A DNA stretch of 36,127 nucleotides from Acetobacter estunensis (GTDB taxonomy: Bacteria; Pseudomonadota; Alphaproteobacteria; Acetobacterales; Acetobacteraceae): contig NZ_WOTH01000029.1 of assembly GCF_011516945.1 (NCBI RefSeq), forward strand, positions 1-36,127. Direction: 5' to 3'. A program made the position numbers and the translations under genes. This document shows, in pieces, positions 1 to 7,909 of this stretch. Position 1 is the first letter of the stretch. Every line of letters begins with the position of its first letter. The notes under the pieces were generated by a model. The model searched no databases, had not been told where the DNA came from, and saw only the letters and a program-made list of their open reading frames with translations.

Positions 1-102
1 CTCAAGGAGTGGCGCGCTGTCGCAACCAGATATGAAAAAACAGCAACGTCGTTCCTCGCGGTCATCCACATCGCTGCCGCAGCAGACTGGATCAAGCCCT
101 AA
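1..102 (+). CDS. IS5-family transposase, C-terminal end (cut by window edge)
   Basis: An open frame runs in from the left edge and ends at TAA (100-102). The residues read LKEWRAVATRYEKTA, then a helical stretch, then ADWIKP, which is the usual ending of IS5/IS1031-type DDE transposases. Directly after the stop comes CAGGCCC; read backwards this gives a GGGCCTG-type terminus, as expected when the terminal inverted repeat of these elements abuts the stop codon. The element therefore ends near 109-112, and everything upstream is outside the window. Whether this copy is intact cannot be judged. Confidence 0.6.
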   Translation, partial: LKEWRAVATRYEKTATSFLAVIHIAAAADWIKP

Positions 103-112
103 CAGGCCCTAG

Positions 113-186
113 GCGGCCGGGATCCCCTTTTTTAACCTCAGGCTTGAAGCTGTGCGGTGTGCCTTGAGATAGGTCGCATCAACGTC
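113..186 (-). pseudogene. internal fragment of a second IS5-family transposase
   Basis: On the minus strand this stretch reads VDATYLKAHRTASSLRLKKG, followed after a one-base shift in an A-run by DPGRL. This is the region around the first catalytic Asp (the D of DATYLKAHRTA) of IS1031-type IS5 transposases. It is cut on one side at CTAG by the end of the element at 1-112, and on the other side it merges into an IS3 orfB relic near 180-186. It is an old fragment interrupted by a younger insertion. Family assignment comes from motif memory, not from a search. Confidence 0.5.
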
Positions 187-298
187 AGGTTCGCCACGTT
201 TTCCGGCACAGGCCGGTAATAAACGCCAGACCGGTTATAAGCTGCAGCAGCGTGCATTACCGCACCATCGAAAGCCGGGGCCGTTGCAGGTCGGTCAT
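183..298 (-). pseudogene. IS3-family orfB (DDE transposase) N-terminal remnant
   Basis: orfB starts at ATG 298, overlapping the orfA stop, and reads MTDLQRPRLSMVR. A TAA then replaces the expected Gln codon at 257-259. Beyond it the similarity continues as CTLLQL and, after a frameshift, as RSGVYYRPVPENVANLTLMR, the usual start of IS3 orfB proteins. The reading is lost around 183 where an IS5 fragment begins. The DDE catalytic core is absent, so this element cannot make transposase. Confidence 0.6.
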
Positions 299-606
299 TT
301 GCCGCCTCTGATCACGCCCAACCGACCAGAGGCATCCCGTAAAAAATCCCGTTCCACCAACAGTTCGCCAATTTTCGCATGCAGCTTCTCCACGCCAACC
401 GGACTGGCCGACGCTGTTGACCCCGACTTCCCGGAAAAGATACACGCCATCCCCTCGATCGCCTGGCGTTTCCATTGGGCGATCATCGTCTGATGCACAC
501 CGTGCTTCGACGCCAGCTCTGCCAGCGTCAGTTCACCACGGATCGCCTCCAGAGCCACTCGCGACTTGAACTCACCTGAATACCGTTTTCTCGTAACTTT
601 ACCCAT
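295..606 (-). CDS. IS3-family transposase OrfA (HTH protein)
   Basis: This is a complete 103-residue OrfA. It opens with MGKVTRKRYSGEFKSRVALE, and a helix-turn-helix follows at about residues 25-50 (LTLAELASKHGVHQTMIAQW). A helical, probably leucine-zipper region comes next (about 70-95, KLHAKIGELLVERDFL). OrfA binds the element ends and in an intact IS3 is joined to OrfB by a -1 frameshift near the ATGA overlap at 295-298. Here OrfB is broken, so the protein is at most an orphan DNA-binding protein. Length and motifs fit the family well. Confidence 0.72.
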   Translation of the reverse strand: MGKVTRKRYSGEFKSRVALEAIRGELTLAELASKHGVHQTMIAQWKRQAIEGMACIFSGKSGSTASASPVGVEKLHAKIGELLVERDFLRDASGRLGVIRGGK

Positions 607-741
607 AAAACCCGTTCTTTTTCAGGTCGGATTATAGCTTAATCATCTGTCCAAAATCAGGGCCTCCTTCCCCTATTCACATCATAAAATGAAATTGTAG
701 TATTGGCGGAGAATCGCCATAAATGTTGCAATGTAACTGCA

Positions 742-1332
742 ATGAAGAATGATATTTTGACTATGAAATCTCCAATTTTTGGTCTTATTCTTGCTGGTGG
801 AAAAAGCATGCGAATGGGACGGGATAAGGCCGCGATATATTACAAGGGGCTTCCTCAGTTACAGCGCGCTTTTGATCTCCTTCAGAAGCATGTCGACAGT
901 TGCTTTATTTCCATCAGAGAGCCTGCTTATGCCACTAATGTTCGCGCGCACTTTCCTTCGATAATGGACGATGTCGAACTGACGGGGCCAGCGGCTGGCC
1001 TGCGCGCGGCCCATCGTGCTTATCCTGAGGTCGCGTGGTTTGTTCTGGCCTGCGATATGCCTCTGCTGCAAGACGATGATATCAAGGAACTCATAACGGC
1101 TCGAACACTTGACGCAGATGGTGTGGTCTGGACGCCGAACGGGATTGAAATCTACCCACTGTGCGCAGTTTGGGAGAAAAAGACACTGTCTCAGCTCAAT
1201 GAAATAAAAGACAACCATTACCGTCCTCTGAGATCATATCTTCAGAACGTAGTTAAGCTGGTCACACCTCATCCTGACCATTTTCTGAATGCTAACATTC
1301 CTGCAGACTGGGAAAGGCTCAAGAAGGTTTAA
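742..1332 (+). CDS. mobA: molybdenum cofactor guanylyltransferase (MobA-like)
   Basis: MobA adds GMP to Mo-molybdopterin to give the bis-MGD cofactor needed by DMSO-reductase-family enzymes such as the assimilatory nitrate reductase encoded downstream. The nucleotide-binding signature LAGGKSMRMGRDKA lies near the N terminus, GPAAGL follows in the middle, and the metal-binding CDMPLL comes at about residue 110. The length (196 aa from ATG 742) fits the family. The start is uncertain: TTG 703, ATG 742 and ATG 763 are in frame, none has a good ribosome-binding site, and 763 puts LAGG at the most typical distance. Base composition is clearly more AT-rich than the nitrate genes, and IS debris lies on both sides, suggesting separate acquisition. 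A general NTP-transferase role cannot be excluded. Confidence 0.8.
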   Translation: MKNDILTMKSPIFGLILAGGKSMRMGRDKAAIYYKGLPQLQRAFDLLQKHVDSCFISIREPAYATNVRAHFPSIMDDVELTGPAAGLRAAHRAYPEVAWFVLACDMPLLQDDDIKELITARTLDADGVVWTPNGIEIYPLCAVWEKKTLSQLNEIKDNHYRPLRSYLQNVVKLVTPHPDHFLNANIPADWERLKKV

Positions 1333-1339
1333 AGCTAGC

Positions 1340-1600
1340 GGGTGTTATGTATCTTCTTCTGATGAAGAAAGACGCGGAACAATGCCATCATGATCTGCGG
1401 AAGTTGTTCAACGGTCTTTGATATGTGATTCGTTACAGCATTGCGCGACGGGTGATGCCGAACGATCTTCGGGCTGTACTGCGTATCGCGGCGGCCAGAA
1501 GTCGGTCCATTGATTGAGGCCATTCAGCCGGCTACAAGACGGTAGTCTTGAACTGGCATGGACCGATCCGGGTTATACTGGATCAAATGCAGAGTATCAT
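1340..1600 (+). pseudogene. degenerate IS5-family transposase relic
   Basis: The segment starts with GGGTGTTATG (1340-1349), the same end sequence as the element at 14392-15249, preceded by CTAG. It then reads LMKKDAEQCHHDLRKLFNGL, stop, YVIRYSIARRVMPNDL. This jumps directly to RAVLRIA, so about 25 codons are missing between two GATCTT/GACCTG-like repeats. Later pieces match ELAYVDQGYTG (here ELAWTDPGYTG near 1553-1585). Similarity fades by about 1600. It is an older, inverted relative of the right-hand copy. Confidence 0.6.
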
Positions 1601-1942
1601 TTTTTCGGGTGCCTCGCGGCAGGGTAGGCAGGTCCGATGAACGAAAATAATGCCGCTCAATGCGCTTTGGTCGTCAGCACTTGGCCCACCATGGCTGCGG
1701 GGGGAAAGAAGTGACGCAGAGGGGACATCTATTCATCCATCTGCCGATACAGGTTTTGTTATTTCCAGCCTTGTCACGGAACTTGAAACAGATTTCGTCC
1801 TTCCTCCGTCAGATCAATGGATACTGAGTGCTGCGTGTTCAGTCATGGACTCGCGGAAAAGGTCGATAAAATATTTTGACATCGCAATGTTGCGTATGCA
1901 GAATGGTTTTGGTGATATGGTTCCCTGTACGCCTGTTCATTA
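1601..1942 (+). other. upstream region of the nitrate operon, no supported gene
   Basis: An open frame crosses 1650-1943, but its translation has no recognisable motif or domain and no ribosome-binding site. I read it as non-coding leader. The promoter of the nitrate operon should lie here. I looked for a sigma-54 site (GG-N10-GC), for a terminator, and for the paired hairpins with A..G.. hexaloops that NasT-type ANTAR proteins bind, and found no convincing example. A GAAACAGATTTC hairpin (about 1785-1796) and AGTCATGGACT (about 1841-1851) are weak candidates only. Confidence 0.3.
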
Positions 1943-3283
1943 ATGGTGGTGAGCAGTGAGGAAACGATAGCATTAAACACGACACCTCCGGTGGACCAAC
2001 GACGGTCTCCGTGCCTAAGTAAGGCGTCTCCGCCTATGATGCTGGAGACTGGATGCGATGACGTGGACAAAGGATTTCTGAAAGCCGGAAGCCCCCGTAC
2101 CCTTCTGGCGGCATTCCTTTACTTCGATGTGTCTTTCATGGTCTGGGTCTTGCTCGGGCCATTGGGCATTTCGATTGCGCATGACCTGCATCTCAATGCC
2201 GGTCAGAAAGGCCTGCTGGTGGCAACACCAGTCTTGGCTGGTGCTCTGCTGCGTGTGGTGTGCGGCGCGTTTGTCGATCATTTTGGTCCGCGCCGTGTGG
2301 CGATTGCAGCCCAGATCTTTGTGATCGCTGGCCTTGCGTTGACGTGGCTGATCGCTCCGCACAGCTATGGCGCGCTGTTTGGTGTGGCGCTCGTGCTGGG
2401 GGTGGCGGGCGCGTCTTTCGCCATGGCGCTCCCTCTCGCCTCCGCTTGGTATCCTCCGCAGTATCAGGGGACGGCTCTCGGTATTGCAGGAGCGGGGAAT
2501 TCCGGAACGGCACTCGCTGCTCTTTTCGCTCCCGGACTCGCTGCGCTGTATGGGTGGGTCAATGTTCTCGGACTGGCGACCCTGCCGCTGACAGCCGTTC
2601 TGATTGCGTTCTGCTTTCTGTCGCGAGAACCGCCGAAACGCCCGGCGGGAGGCGGTCTCGTCACATGGCTGCCTCTTCTGCGGAGTGCGGACTGCTGGGC
2701 GCTGATGTTCTTCTATGGTGTGACGTTCGGTGGTTTTGTCGGTCTAGCTTCCTTTCTGACCATCTATTTCAACGATCAGTATGGTCTCGCTCCTGCCGTG
2801 GCCGGAACCTGCACGGCATTGGTGGTGTTTGTTGGCTCCTTTGTGCGTCCAGTGGGGGGCGCTTTGGCTGACCGGTTTGGTGGAGAACGCACGCTCAGCA
2901 TTCTGTATGCGCTGGCAGCCGTCATCTTTGCCCTGATCGGGTTCGGTCTGCCTACGATATGGCTTGCTTTTCCAGCCTTTTTCCTCGGCATGCTCGTTCT
3001 GGGGTTGGGGAATGGTGCTGTCTTCCAGCTTGTACCAACGCGCTTTCCGACAAGGGTTGGTATCCTGACTGGGCTGGTCGGTATGAGCGGTGGCGTGGGT
3101 GGTTTCTATCTTGCCTCTTCTCTTGGAGCCGCACGGCAGATGACGGGCTCCTATGGTCCGGGCTTTCTGTGCTTCGCCATGGTCGCCGTGGCGGCGTTTG
3201 CCTGCGTCATGGTCTGCCGCCGTCGCTGGACGGCGGGCGGAGATGAAATGCTGACAGAAGCGGGCGCTTCCGGCGCTCTTTAA
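1943..3283 (+). CDS. NarK/NasA-type nitrate/nitrite transporter (MFS)
   Basis: This is a major facilitator protein with about 12 membrane segments, the first at about residue 55. The MFS loop motif appears as GAFVDHFGPRR. The two glycine-rich nitrate signatures of the nitrate/nitrite porter family are present: GIAGAGNSGTALAALFAPG and GMSGGVGGFYLASSLG. It should move nitrate (and perhaps nitrite) across the inner membrane as the entry step of the operon. ATG 1943 gives 446 aa and an unusually long (about 50 aa) polar N terminus; ATG-ATG at 2036-2041 would give a more typical protein, and neither has a strong ribosome-binding site. The porin gene follows after 36 bases. Confidence 0.88.
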   Translation: MVVSSEETIALNTTPPVDQRRSPCLSKASPPMMLETGCDDVDKGFLKAGSPRTLLAAFLYFDVSFMVWVLLGPLGISIAHDLHLNAGQKGLLVATPVLAGALLRVVCGAFVDHFGPRRVAIAAQIFVIAGLALTWLIAPHSYGALFGVALVLGVAGASFAMALPLASAWYPPQYQGTALGIAGAGNSGTALAALFAPGLAALYGWVNVLGLATLPLTAVLIAFCFLSREPPKRPAGGGLVTWLPLLRSADCWALMFFYGVTFGGFVGLASFLTIYFNDQYGLAPAVAGTCTALVVFVGSFVRPVGGALADRFGGERTLSILYALAAVIFALIGFGLPTIWLAFPAFFLGMLVLGLGNGAVFQLVPTRFPTRVGILTGLVGMSGGVGGFYLASSLGAARQMTGSYGPGFLCFAMVAVAAFACVMVCRRRWTAGGDEMLTEAGASGAL

Positions 3284-3319
3284 CTGCTCCCTTCCTCACC
3301 AGTTCCGGAGCATGATCCG

Positions 3320-4975
3320 ATGATCCGTATATTTTCATCTCTTTTACCCGTGGCGCGTCCCGTGTTTTCAACGGGTGTCGTGGCTGGAATGTGTCTGGGT
3401 CACTCAGCTTGGGCTGATGCTGCGCAGGCTGATAATGGAAAGATTGCCCGTTCCCAGATAACCGGTAGTCCGTCGGCACTACAGGCGCATAAAAAAGCAG
3501 TAACCACTCCTCCTCCAGCACTTCACGGCCGAGATTGGGGCGTTTTCAACGCAGGGAAAGGCGTGGCGGCCGGTTTCGGCACCGTTGGCGCACCGGGACA
3601 GCCTCGCTGGGCTGAGGACTGGATCGGTCTCGCCACCATGTCACAGGCAAAGAAGCGCGATGACTGGTTCAACCGGCTGAAATACATTTCCCTGACAGAC
3701 AAGGGCGACATCTGGTTATCCCTCAACGGCGAGGAGCGGTTGCGCTATATTTTCGAAAACCAGCCCATGATGGGGGCAGCCGGCAAAACCAACGCCAGTC
3801 GCGTGCTCCTGCGCAGTCAGTATGGCGCTGATCTGCATATTGGTGAGCATATCAGAGCTTACGCAGAATTTCTCTGGGGTGTCGCAGGTGGCTCGAATTA
3901 CTACGGGTATCAGGCAGGCACGCAACGGGAGCGGCTTGATCTCCAGCAGGGTATTCTGGAGGTGAAAGGCAATCTTCTTGGCGCGAAAATGGGTGTGATC
4001 GGAGGGCGGCAGGTCTTTTTGGATGCGCCCGTGTCCATGCAATCGGGGCGTGATCTGCCAAACGTCCAGCAGACATGGGATGGTTTTCGCGGCTATGCTG
4101 TCTGGAAACGGTTCAGGGTCGATCTGTTTGACTTCATGCAGACAAACAAGCTGCCCAAAGACGTTTTTGCAGATGGTACAAACTACAGCGCCCGGATGTA
4201 TGGCGTTTACACGTCAACCGCCTTGCCGAACTTCTCTGTCATGAGAACGAAGAGTCAACTTTTTGCTGATGTTTTTTTCCTCGGCTATCTGTTCAACGGC
4301 GCGCCCGCAGCCATTCCGACAACCACTGGAACGCAGGCCGGTTCGACGCGTCGGGATAATGCCGGGCTTCGGTTGTGGGGAAATATCGGACCTTTCGACG
4401 TCAGTCTGACAGGCGTCTTTCAGGGGGGAGAATTCCGTCCGGCCGGAGGGGGGAGCCCCACGCGTCCGGTGCGCGCCTATGCGGTGAACGGCGTATTCGG
4501 TTGGACGGCAAAAAGTCTCAAGGAAAAACCATCCTTTGCCTTGCAGGCAGACATGTTTTCGGGAGGCTCCTACCACAGCAAGGATGGCGCCGTGGGAACA
4601 TTCGCTACGCCTTATTTTCCGCTACCTTACTATAATGATGTGACGCTGGCGCTGACATCGCAGAACCTGATCGGCGTCGGACCAGTCATCAGCGCCACGC
4701 CTCTGCCGCATGTGCTTGTAAAGCTGCATGTGCCGTTCTTCTGGCGGGAAAGCACCCAGGATGCGGTTTATGGCACTGGCAAGATTTATAGCTGGCGTAA
4801 CAATTTGTCTGGTGGTTTCATTGGAGCGACTCCCCAGACGCAGGTGGCGTGGAACTTTGCGCCGCACTGGACATGGACGCATGACATCGCCGGTCTCGTG
4901 GCGTCGCGCGGCATGAGAAACGCGGGCGCGAAAGATGGCGCTTTCTACATGCAGACCATGGAATTCAAATTCTGA
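3320..4975 (+). CDS. alginate-export-family outer-membrane porin
   Basis: This 551-aa protein has an N-terminal signal peptide (hydrophobic core about residues 15-30, cleavage near SAWA-DA). A long beta-strand-rich region follows, with repeated aromatic ends, a gap-free barrel-like pattern (for example LRYIFENQ, VLLRSQYGADLH, RAYAEFLWG) and a terminal EFKF, typical of outer-membrane barrels. It resembles the 'alginate export' barrel family. That family name does not imply alginate here. Its position between the inner-membrane nitrate transporter and nitrite reductase suggests it admits nitrate or another anion through the outer membrane; this is inference. A GGAG lies upstream of ATG 3320. 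Confidence 0.78.
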   Translation: MIRIFSSLLPVARPVFSTGVVAGMCLGHSAWADAAQADNGKIARSQITGSPSALQAHKKAVTTPPPALHGRDWGVFNAGKGVAAGFGTVGAPGQPRWAEDWIGLATMSQAKKRDDWFNRLKYISLTDKGDIWLSLNGEERLRYIFENQPMMGAAGKTNASRVLLRSQYGADLHIGEHIRAYAEFLWGVAGGSNYYGYQAGTQRERLDLQQGILEVKGNLLGAKMGVIGGRQVFLDAPVSMQSGRDLPNVQQTWDGFRGYAVWKRFRVDLFDFMQTNKLPKDVFADGTNYSARMYGVYTSTALPNFSVMRTKSQLFADVFFLGYLFNGAPAAIPTTTGTQAGSTRRDNAGLRLWGNIGPFDVSLTGVFQGGEFRPAGGGSPTRPVRAYAVNGVFGWTAKSLKEKPSFALQADMFSGGSYHSKDGAVGTFATPYFPLPYYNDVTLALTSQNLIGVGPVISATPLPHVLVKLHVPFFWRESTQDAVYGTGKIYSWRNNLSGGFIGATPQTQVAWNFAPHWTWTHDIAGLVASRGMRNAGAKDGAFYMQTMEFKF

Positions 4976-5002
4976 AATGGCTGTCCATCAGGAGAAACGA
5001 TC

Positions 5003-7903
5003 ATGACTACAGAAAGAAATATCGTCATTATCGGAAATGGTATGGTCGGCCATTACTGTGTCGAGCAACTCGTGATGCGTGGGCTGCATGAAACACACGC
5101 CATTCACATCTTTGGTAACGAACGGCACGACGCCTATGACCGCGTCCACCTGACGGATTACATGAGTGGACAGGACGCGCAGGCGCTCTGTCTGCACCAG
5201 CAGGACTTTCACCTGCATCATGGGATAACGCTGCATCGTGGTGTGCGGGTAACGCGCATTGATCGCAACGCCAAAACTGTGGAAAGCGAGGATGGGCAGT
5301 TGTCTTATGACACGCTCATTCTGGCGACAGGTTCCACCCCATTCGTGCCACCCGTTCCGGGAAATACCGGCACGGCGGGGCTCGTCTACCGCACGCTTGA
5401 CGATTTGGACATGATCCGTGCCGCTGCGGATGGCGCATCGCGTGGCGTGGTCATTGGTGGTGGCCTTCTGGGGCTGGAAGCAGCCAATGCATTGGCAGGA
5501 CTTGGCTTGTCCACGGCGGTTGTCGAATTTGCGCCACGCCTTATGCCTGTCCAACTTGACGAGGAAGGCGGACTGGCGCTCAAACAGCGGATCGAAGCGC
5601 TCGGTATCGAGGTGCTCACGGCCCACGCCACGCAGGAGATCGTTGCGGGTGAAACATACCGCCACCGTCTGGTTTTTGCCGATGGCACATCTCATGAAAC
5701 CGATCTTGTCGTGTTTTCCGCGGGCATCCGGCCACAGGACTGGCTGGCCCGCGAATGCGGACTGGCTGTTGGAGCGCGAGGCGGTGTCGTCATCGACAAT
5801 AGCTGCCGTACGTCCGACCCGGCCATTTTCGCGATTGGTGAGTGTGCCTGCTGGAATGGCATGGTTTTCGGTCTGGTTGCACCGGGTTACACCATGGCGC
5901 GTACTGTGGCTGCGACGCTGGTGGGTGACGATGATGTCTTTAACGGTGCGGATATGTCCACCAAGCTCAAGCTTCTGGGTGTGGACGTCGGTTCCATCGG
6001 CGATGCGCATGGCGCGACTTCCGGTAGCCGCAGCTATCGCTTCATCGGTGAGGTGGATGGTTCCTACAGACGTCTCGTTCTTTCTGCGGATGGTTCAGCC
6101 GTGCTGGGTGCGGTTCTGGTCGGCGACAATGCCTATTACGACACGATCCTTCAGTATGTGCAGAACGGTATCAAGCCGCCGGCCGATCCTGCCGCGTTGA
6201 TCCTTACGCGTGGGGAAGGGGCGGAACTGCTCGGAGCGGACGCGCTGCCGGATACAGCCATGATCTGCTCGTGTCACAATGTCACGAAGGGGGCGATCTG
6301 CACGTCCATTGATGAAGGCTGCGCGGATCTTGCCACTCTGAAACAGTGCACGAAGGCCAGCACCGGGTGTGGCGGTTGTTCCGCGCTGCTCAAAAGCGTG
6401 TTCGAGACGGAACTGGAATCCCGAGGCATTACAGTCGATCGCAGTCTGTGCGAGCATTTTTCCTATACGCGACAGGAACTCTATTCGCTTGTTCGTGTGC
6501 ATGGAATCCAGACGTTTGAAGACCTGATGGCGCAGTACGGCAATGGCGGACTGGGATGTGACATCTGCAAGCCCGCAGTCGGCTCCATTCTGGCATCGGC
6601 ATGGAACAAGCCGATCACGGACCCGCTTTATATTCCATTGCAGGATACGAACGACACGTTCATGGCCAACATGCAGAAGAATGGCACCTATTCTGTCGTT
6701 CCGCGTATCGCAGGCGGTGAAATCACGCCGGAAAAACTGATCGTTCTTGGACAGGTCGCAAAGAAATACGGCCTTTATACCAAGATCACCGGCGGTCAGC
6801 GTATCGATCTATTCGGTGCGCAACTCGATGATCTGCCGGAAATCTGGACCGAATTGCTTGATGCCGGTTTCGAAACAGGTCATGCCTATGGAAAGTCTAC
6901 GCGGACGGTGAAATCCTGTGTCGGCAGCACATGGTGCCGTTATGGCGTGCAGGACAGCGTGAGCAAGGCGCTGGATATTGAGAACCGTTACAAAGGACTG
7001 AGATCGCCTCATAAACTTAAGTTCGCTGTGTCGGGTTGTACACGCGAATGTGCGGAAGCTCAGAGCAAGGACGTGGGAGTCATCGCCACCGAGAATGGCT
7101 GGAACCTGTATGTCTGCGGCAATGGCGGCATGCGGCCGCGCCATGCAGAACTGTTCGCAACCGACCTCGATGCGGAAACGCTTCTGAAATATATCGACCG
7201 GTTCCTGATGTTCTATATCCGCACGGCCGACAAGCTTCAGCGAACATCCGTCTGGCGCGAAACCCTTGAGGGTGGGCTGGATTATCTGAAAGACGTGATC
7301 ATCAATGACAGTCTTGGCATCTGTGAGGAACTGGAACAGCAGATGCAGATGGTTGTGGATCGCTATCACTGTGAGTGGCGTGATGCGCTGACGGATCGTG
7401 AAAAGCTCAAGAGATTTCGCACATTCGTGAATGACGCACGGCCTGATCCGAATATCCGCACCGTGCCTGAGCGGGATCAGGTCAAACCAGCAGACAATCT
7501 GCCTGAAACGTCTGTCACGGTAGGACCGTCAGATTGGACCGTGCTGTGTGGCGAGGAGGATCTGGTCAAGAAATCCGGTGTCGTGGCCTGGTATAATGGC
7601 AGCCAGATTGCTCTGTTCTTCCTGCCTGGGACACAGACTGATCCTGCGCGGGTCTATGCCATCGACAATCATGACCCGTTCTCGAACGCGAATGTTATCG
7701 GGCGTGGCATCATGGGAGACCTGAAAGGGCAGCTGGTGGTGGCGTCGCCGCTCTACAAGCAGCATTTTCGGCTTGAAGACGGGCATTGTCTGGAGGATCC
7801 CGCTGTGCGTCTACGGACATGGGACGTGCAGTTGTCAGACGGAAAGGTCGAGATCAGGGAGAAAGCGAGGACAGACGCCTTACCGGAACCTGTTCCCGCC
7901 TGA
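5003..7903 (+). CDS. nirBD: assimilatory NAD(P)H nitrite reductase, NirB-NirD fusion
   Basis: The enzyme reduces nitrite to ammonium with six electrons from NAD(P)H. Domains in order: an FAD/NAD oxidoreductase (VIIGNGMVG near residue 8; second Rossmann motif VVIGGGLLGLE near 150); a BFD-like [2Fe-2S] domain with C422, C424, C456 and C459; a ferredoxin-like half domain; and the sirohaem/[4Fe-4S] domain with C639-x5-C645 and C679-x3-C683 (GCTRECAEAQ). From about residue 834 a NirD-like domain is fused on, with no Rieske cysteine/histidine ligand pairs, as is normal for NirD. NirB and NirD are often separate proteins; here they are one 966-aa chain. AGGAGA precedes ATG 5003. Only 6 bases separate it from the nitrate reductase gene. 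Confidence 0.93.
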   Translation: MTTERNIVIIGNGMVGHYCVEQLVMRGLHETHAIHIFGNERHDAYDRVHLTDYMSGQDAQALCLHQQDFHLHHGITLHRGVRVTRIDRNAKTVESEDGQLSYDTLILATGSTPFVPPVPGNTGTAGLVYRTLDDLDMIRAAADGASRGVVIGGGLLGLEAANALAGLGLSTAVVEFAPRLMPVQLDEEGGLALKQRIEALGIEVLTAHATQEIVAGETYRHRLVFADGTSHETDLVVFSAGIRPQDWLARECGLAVGARGGVVIDNSCRTSDPAIFAIGECACWNGMVFGLVAPGYTMARTVAATLVGDDDVFNGADMSTKLKLLGVDVGSIGDAHGATSGSRSYRFIGEVDGSYRRLVLSADGSAVLGAVLVGDNAYYDTILQYVQNGIKPPADPAALILTRGEGAELLGADALPDTAMICSCHNVTKGAICTSIDEGCADLATLKQCTKASTGCGGCSALLKSVFETELESRGITVDRSLCEHFSYTRQELYSLVRVHGIQTFEDLMAQYGNGGLGCDICKPAVGSILASAWNKPITDPLYIPLQDTNDTFMANMQKNGTYSVVPRIAGGEITPEKLIVLGQVAKKYGLYTKITGGQRIDLFGAQLDDLPEIWTELLDAGFETGHAYGKSTRTVKSCVGSTWCRYGVQDSVSKALDIENRYKGLRSPHKLKFAVSGCTRECAEAQSKDVGVIATENGWNLYVCGNGGMRPRHAELFATDLDAETLLKYIDRFLMFYIRTADKLQRTSVWRETLEGGLDYLKDVIINDSLGICEELEQQMQMVVDRYHCEWRDALTDREKLKRFRTFVNDARPDPNIRTVPERDQVKPADNLPETSVTVGPSDWTVLCGEEDLVKKSGVVAWYNGSQIALFFLPGTQTDPARVYAIDNHDPFSNANVIGRGIMGDLKGQLVVASPLYKQHFRLEDGHCLEDPAVRLRTWDVQLSDGKVEIREKARTDALPEPVPA

Positions 7904-7909
7904 CGTGCA

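Larger units (their letters stand above)
183..657 (-). mobile_element. IS3-family element relic (left end, orfA, start of orfB)
   Basis: The minus strand carries an IS3 layout: a TGGACAGATGATTAAGC-like end near 640-655 with an outward TATAAT-like hexamer, a complete orfA (606 to 295), and an orfB start overlapping the orfA stop (ATGA). The element is truncated shortly after the start of orfB. The true outer terminus near 655 is inferred from the TTGGACAG stretch, because the opposite inverted repeat is missing and cannot be compared. Confidence 0.6.

Noticed and set aside
1681-1700. Possible sigma-54 promoter (TTGGCCCACCATGGCTGC)
   Set aside because: GG and GC are not ten bases apart, so the invariant spacing fails.
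1650-1943. 97-codon open frame before the nitrate transporter
   Set aside because: No ribosome-binding site, no motif, and it begins in IS-derived or leader sequence; overlap with the transporter start is by chance.
4988-6010. Long minus-strand open frame inside nirBD
   Set aside because: Antisense shadow of a strongly supported enzyme gene, with no family resemblance.
7500-7903. NirD-like domain read as a Rieske iron-sulfur domain
   Set aside because: The two Cys-His ligand pairs are absent, as is normal for NirD, so no cluster is expected.
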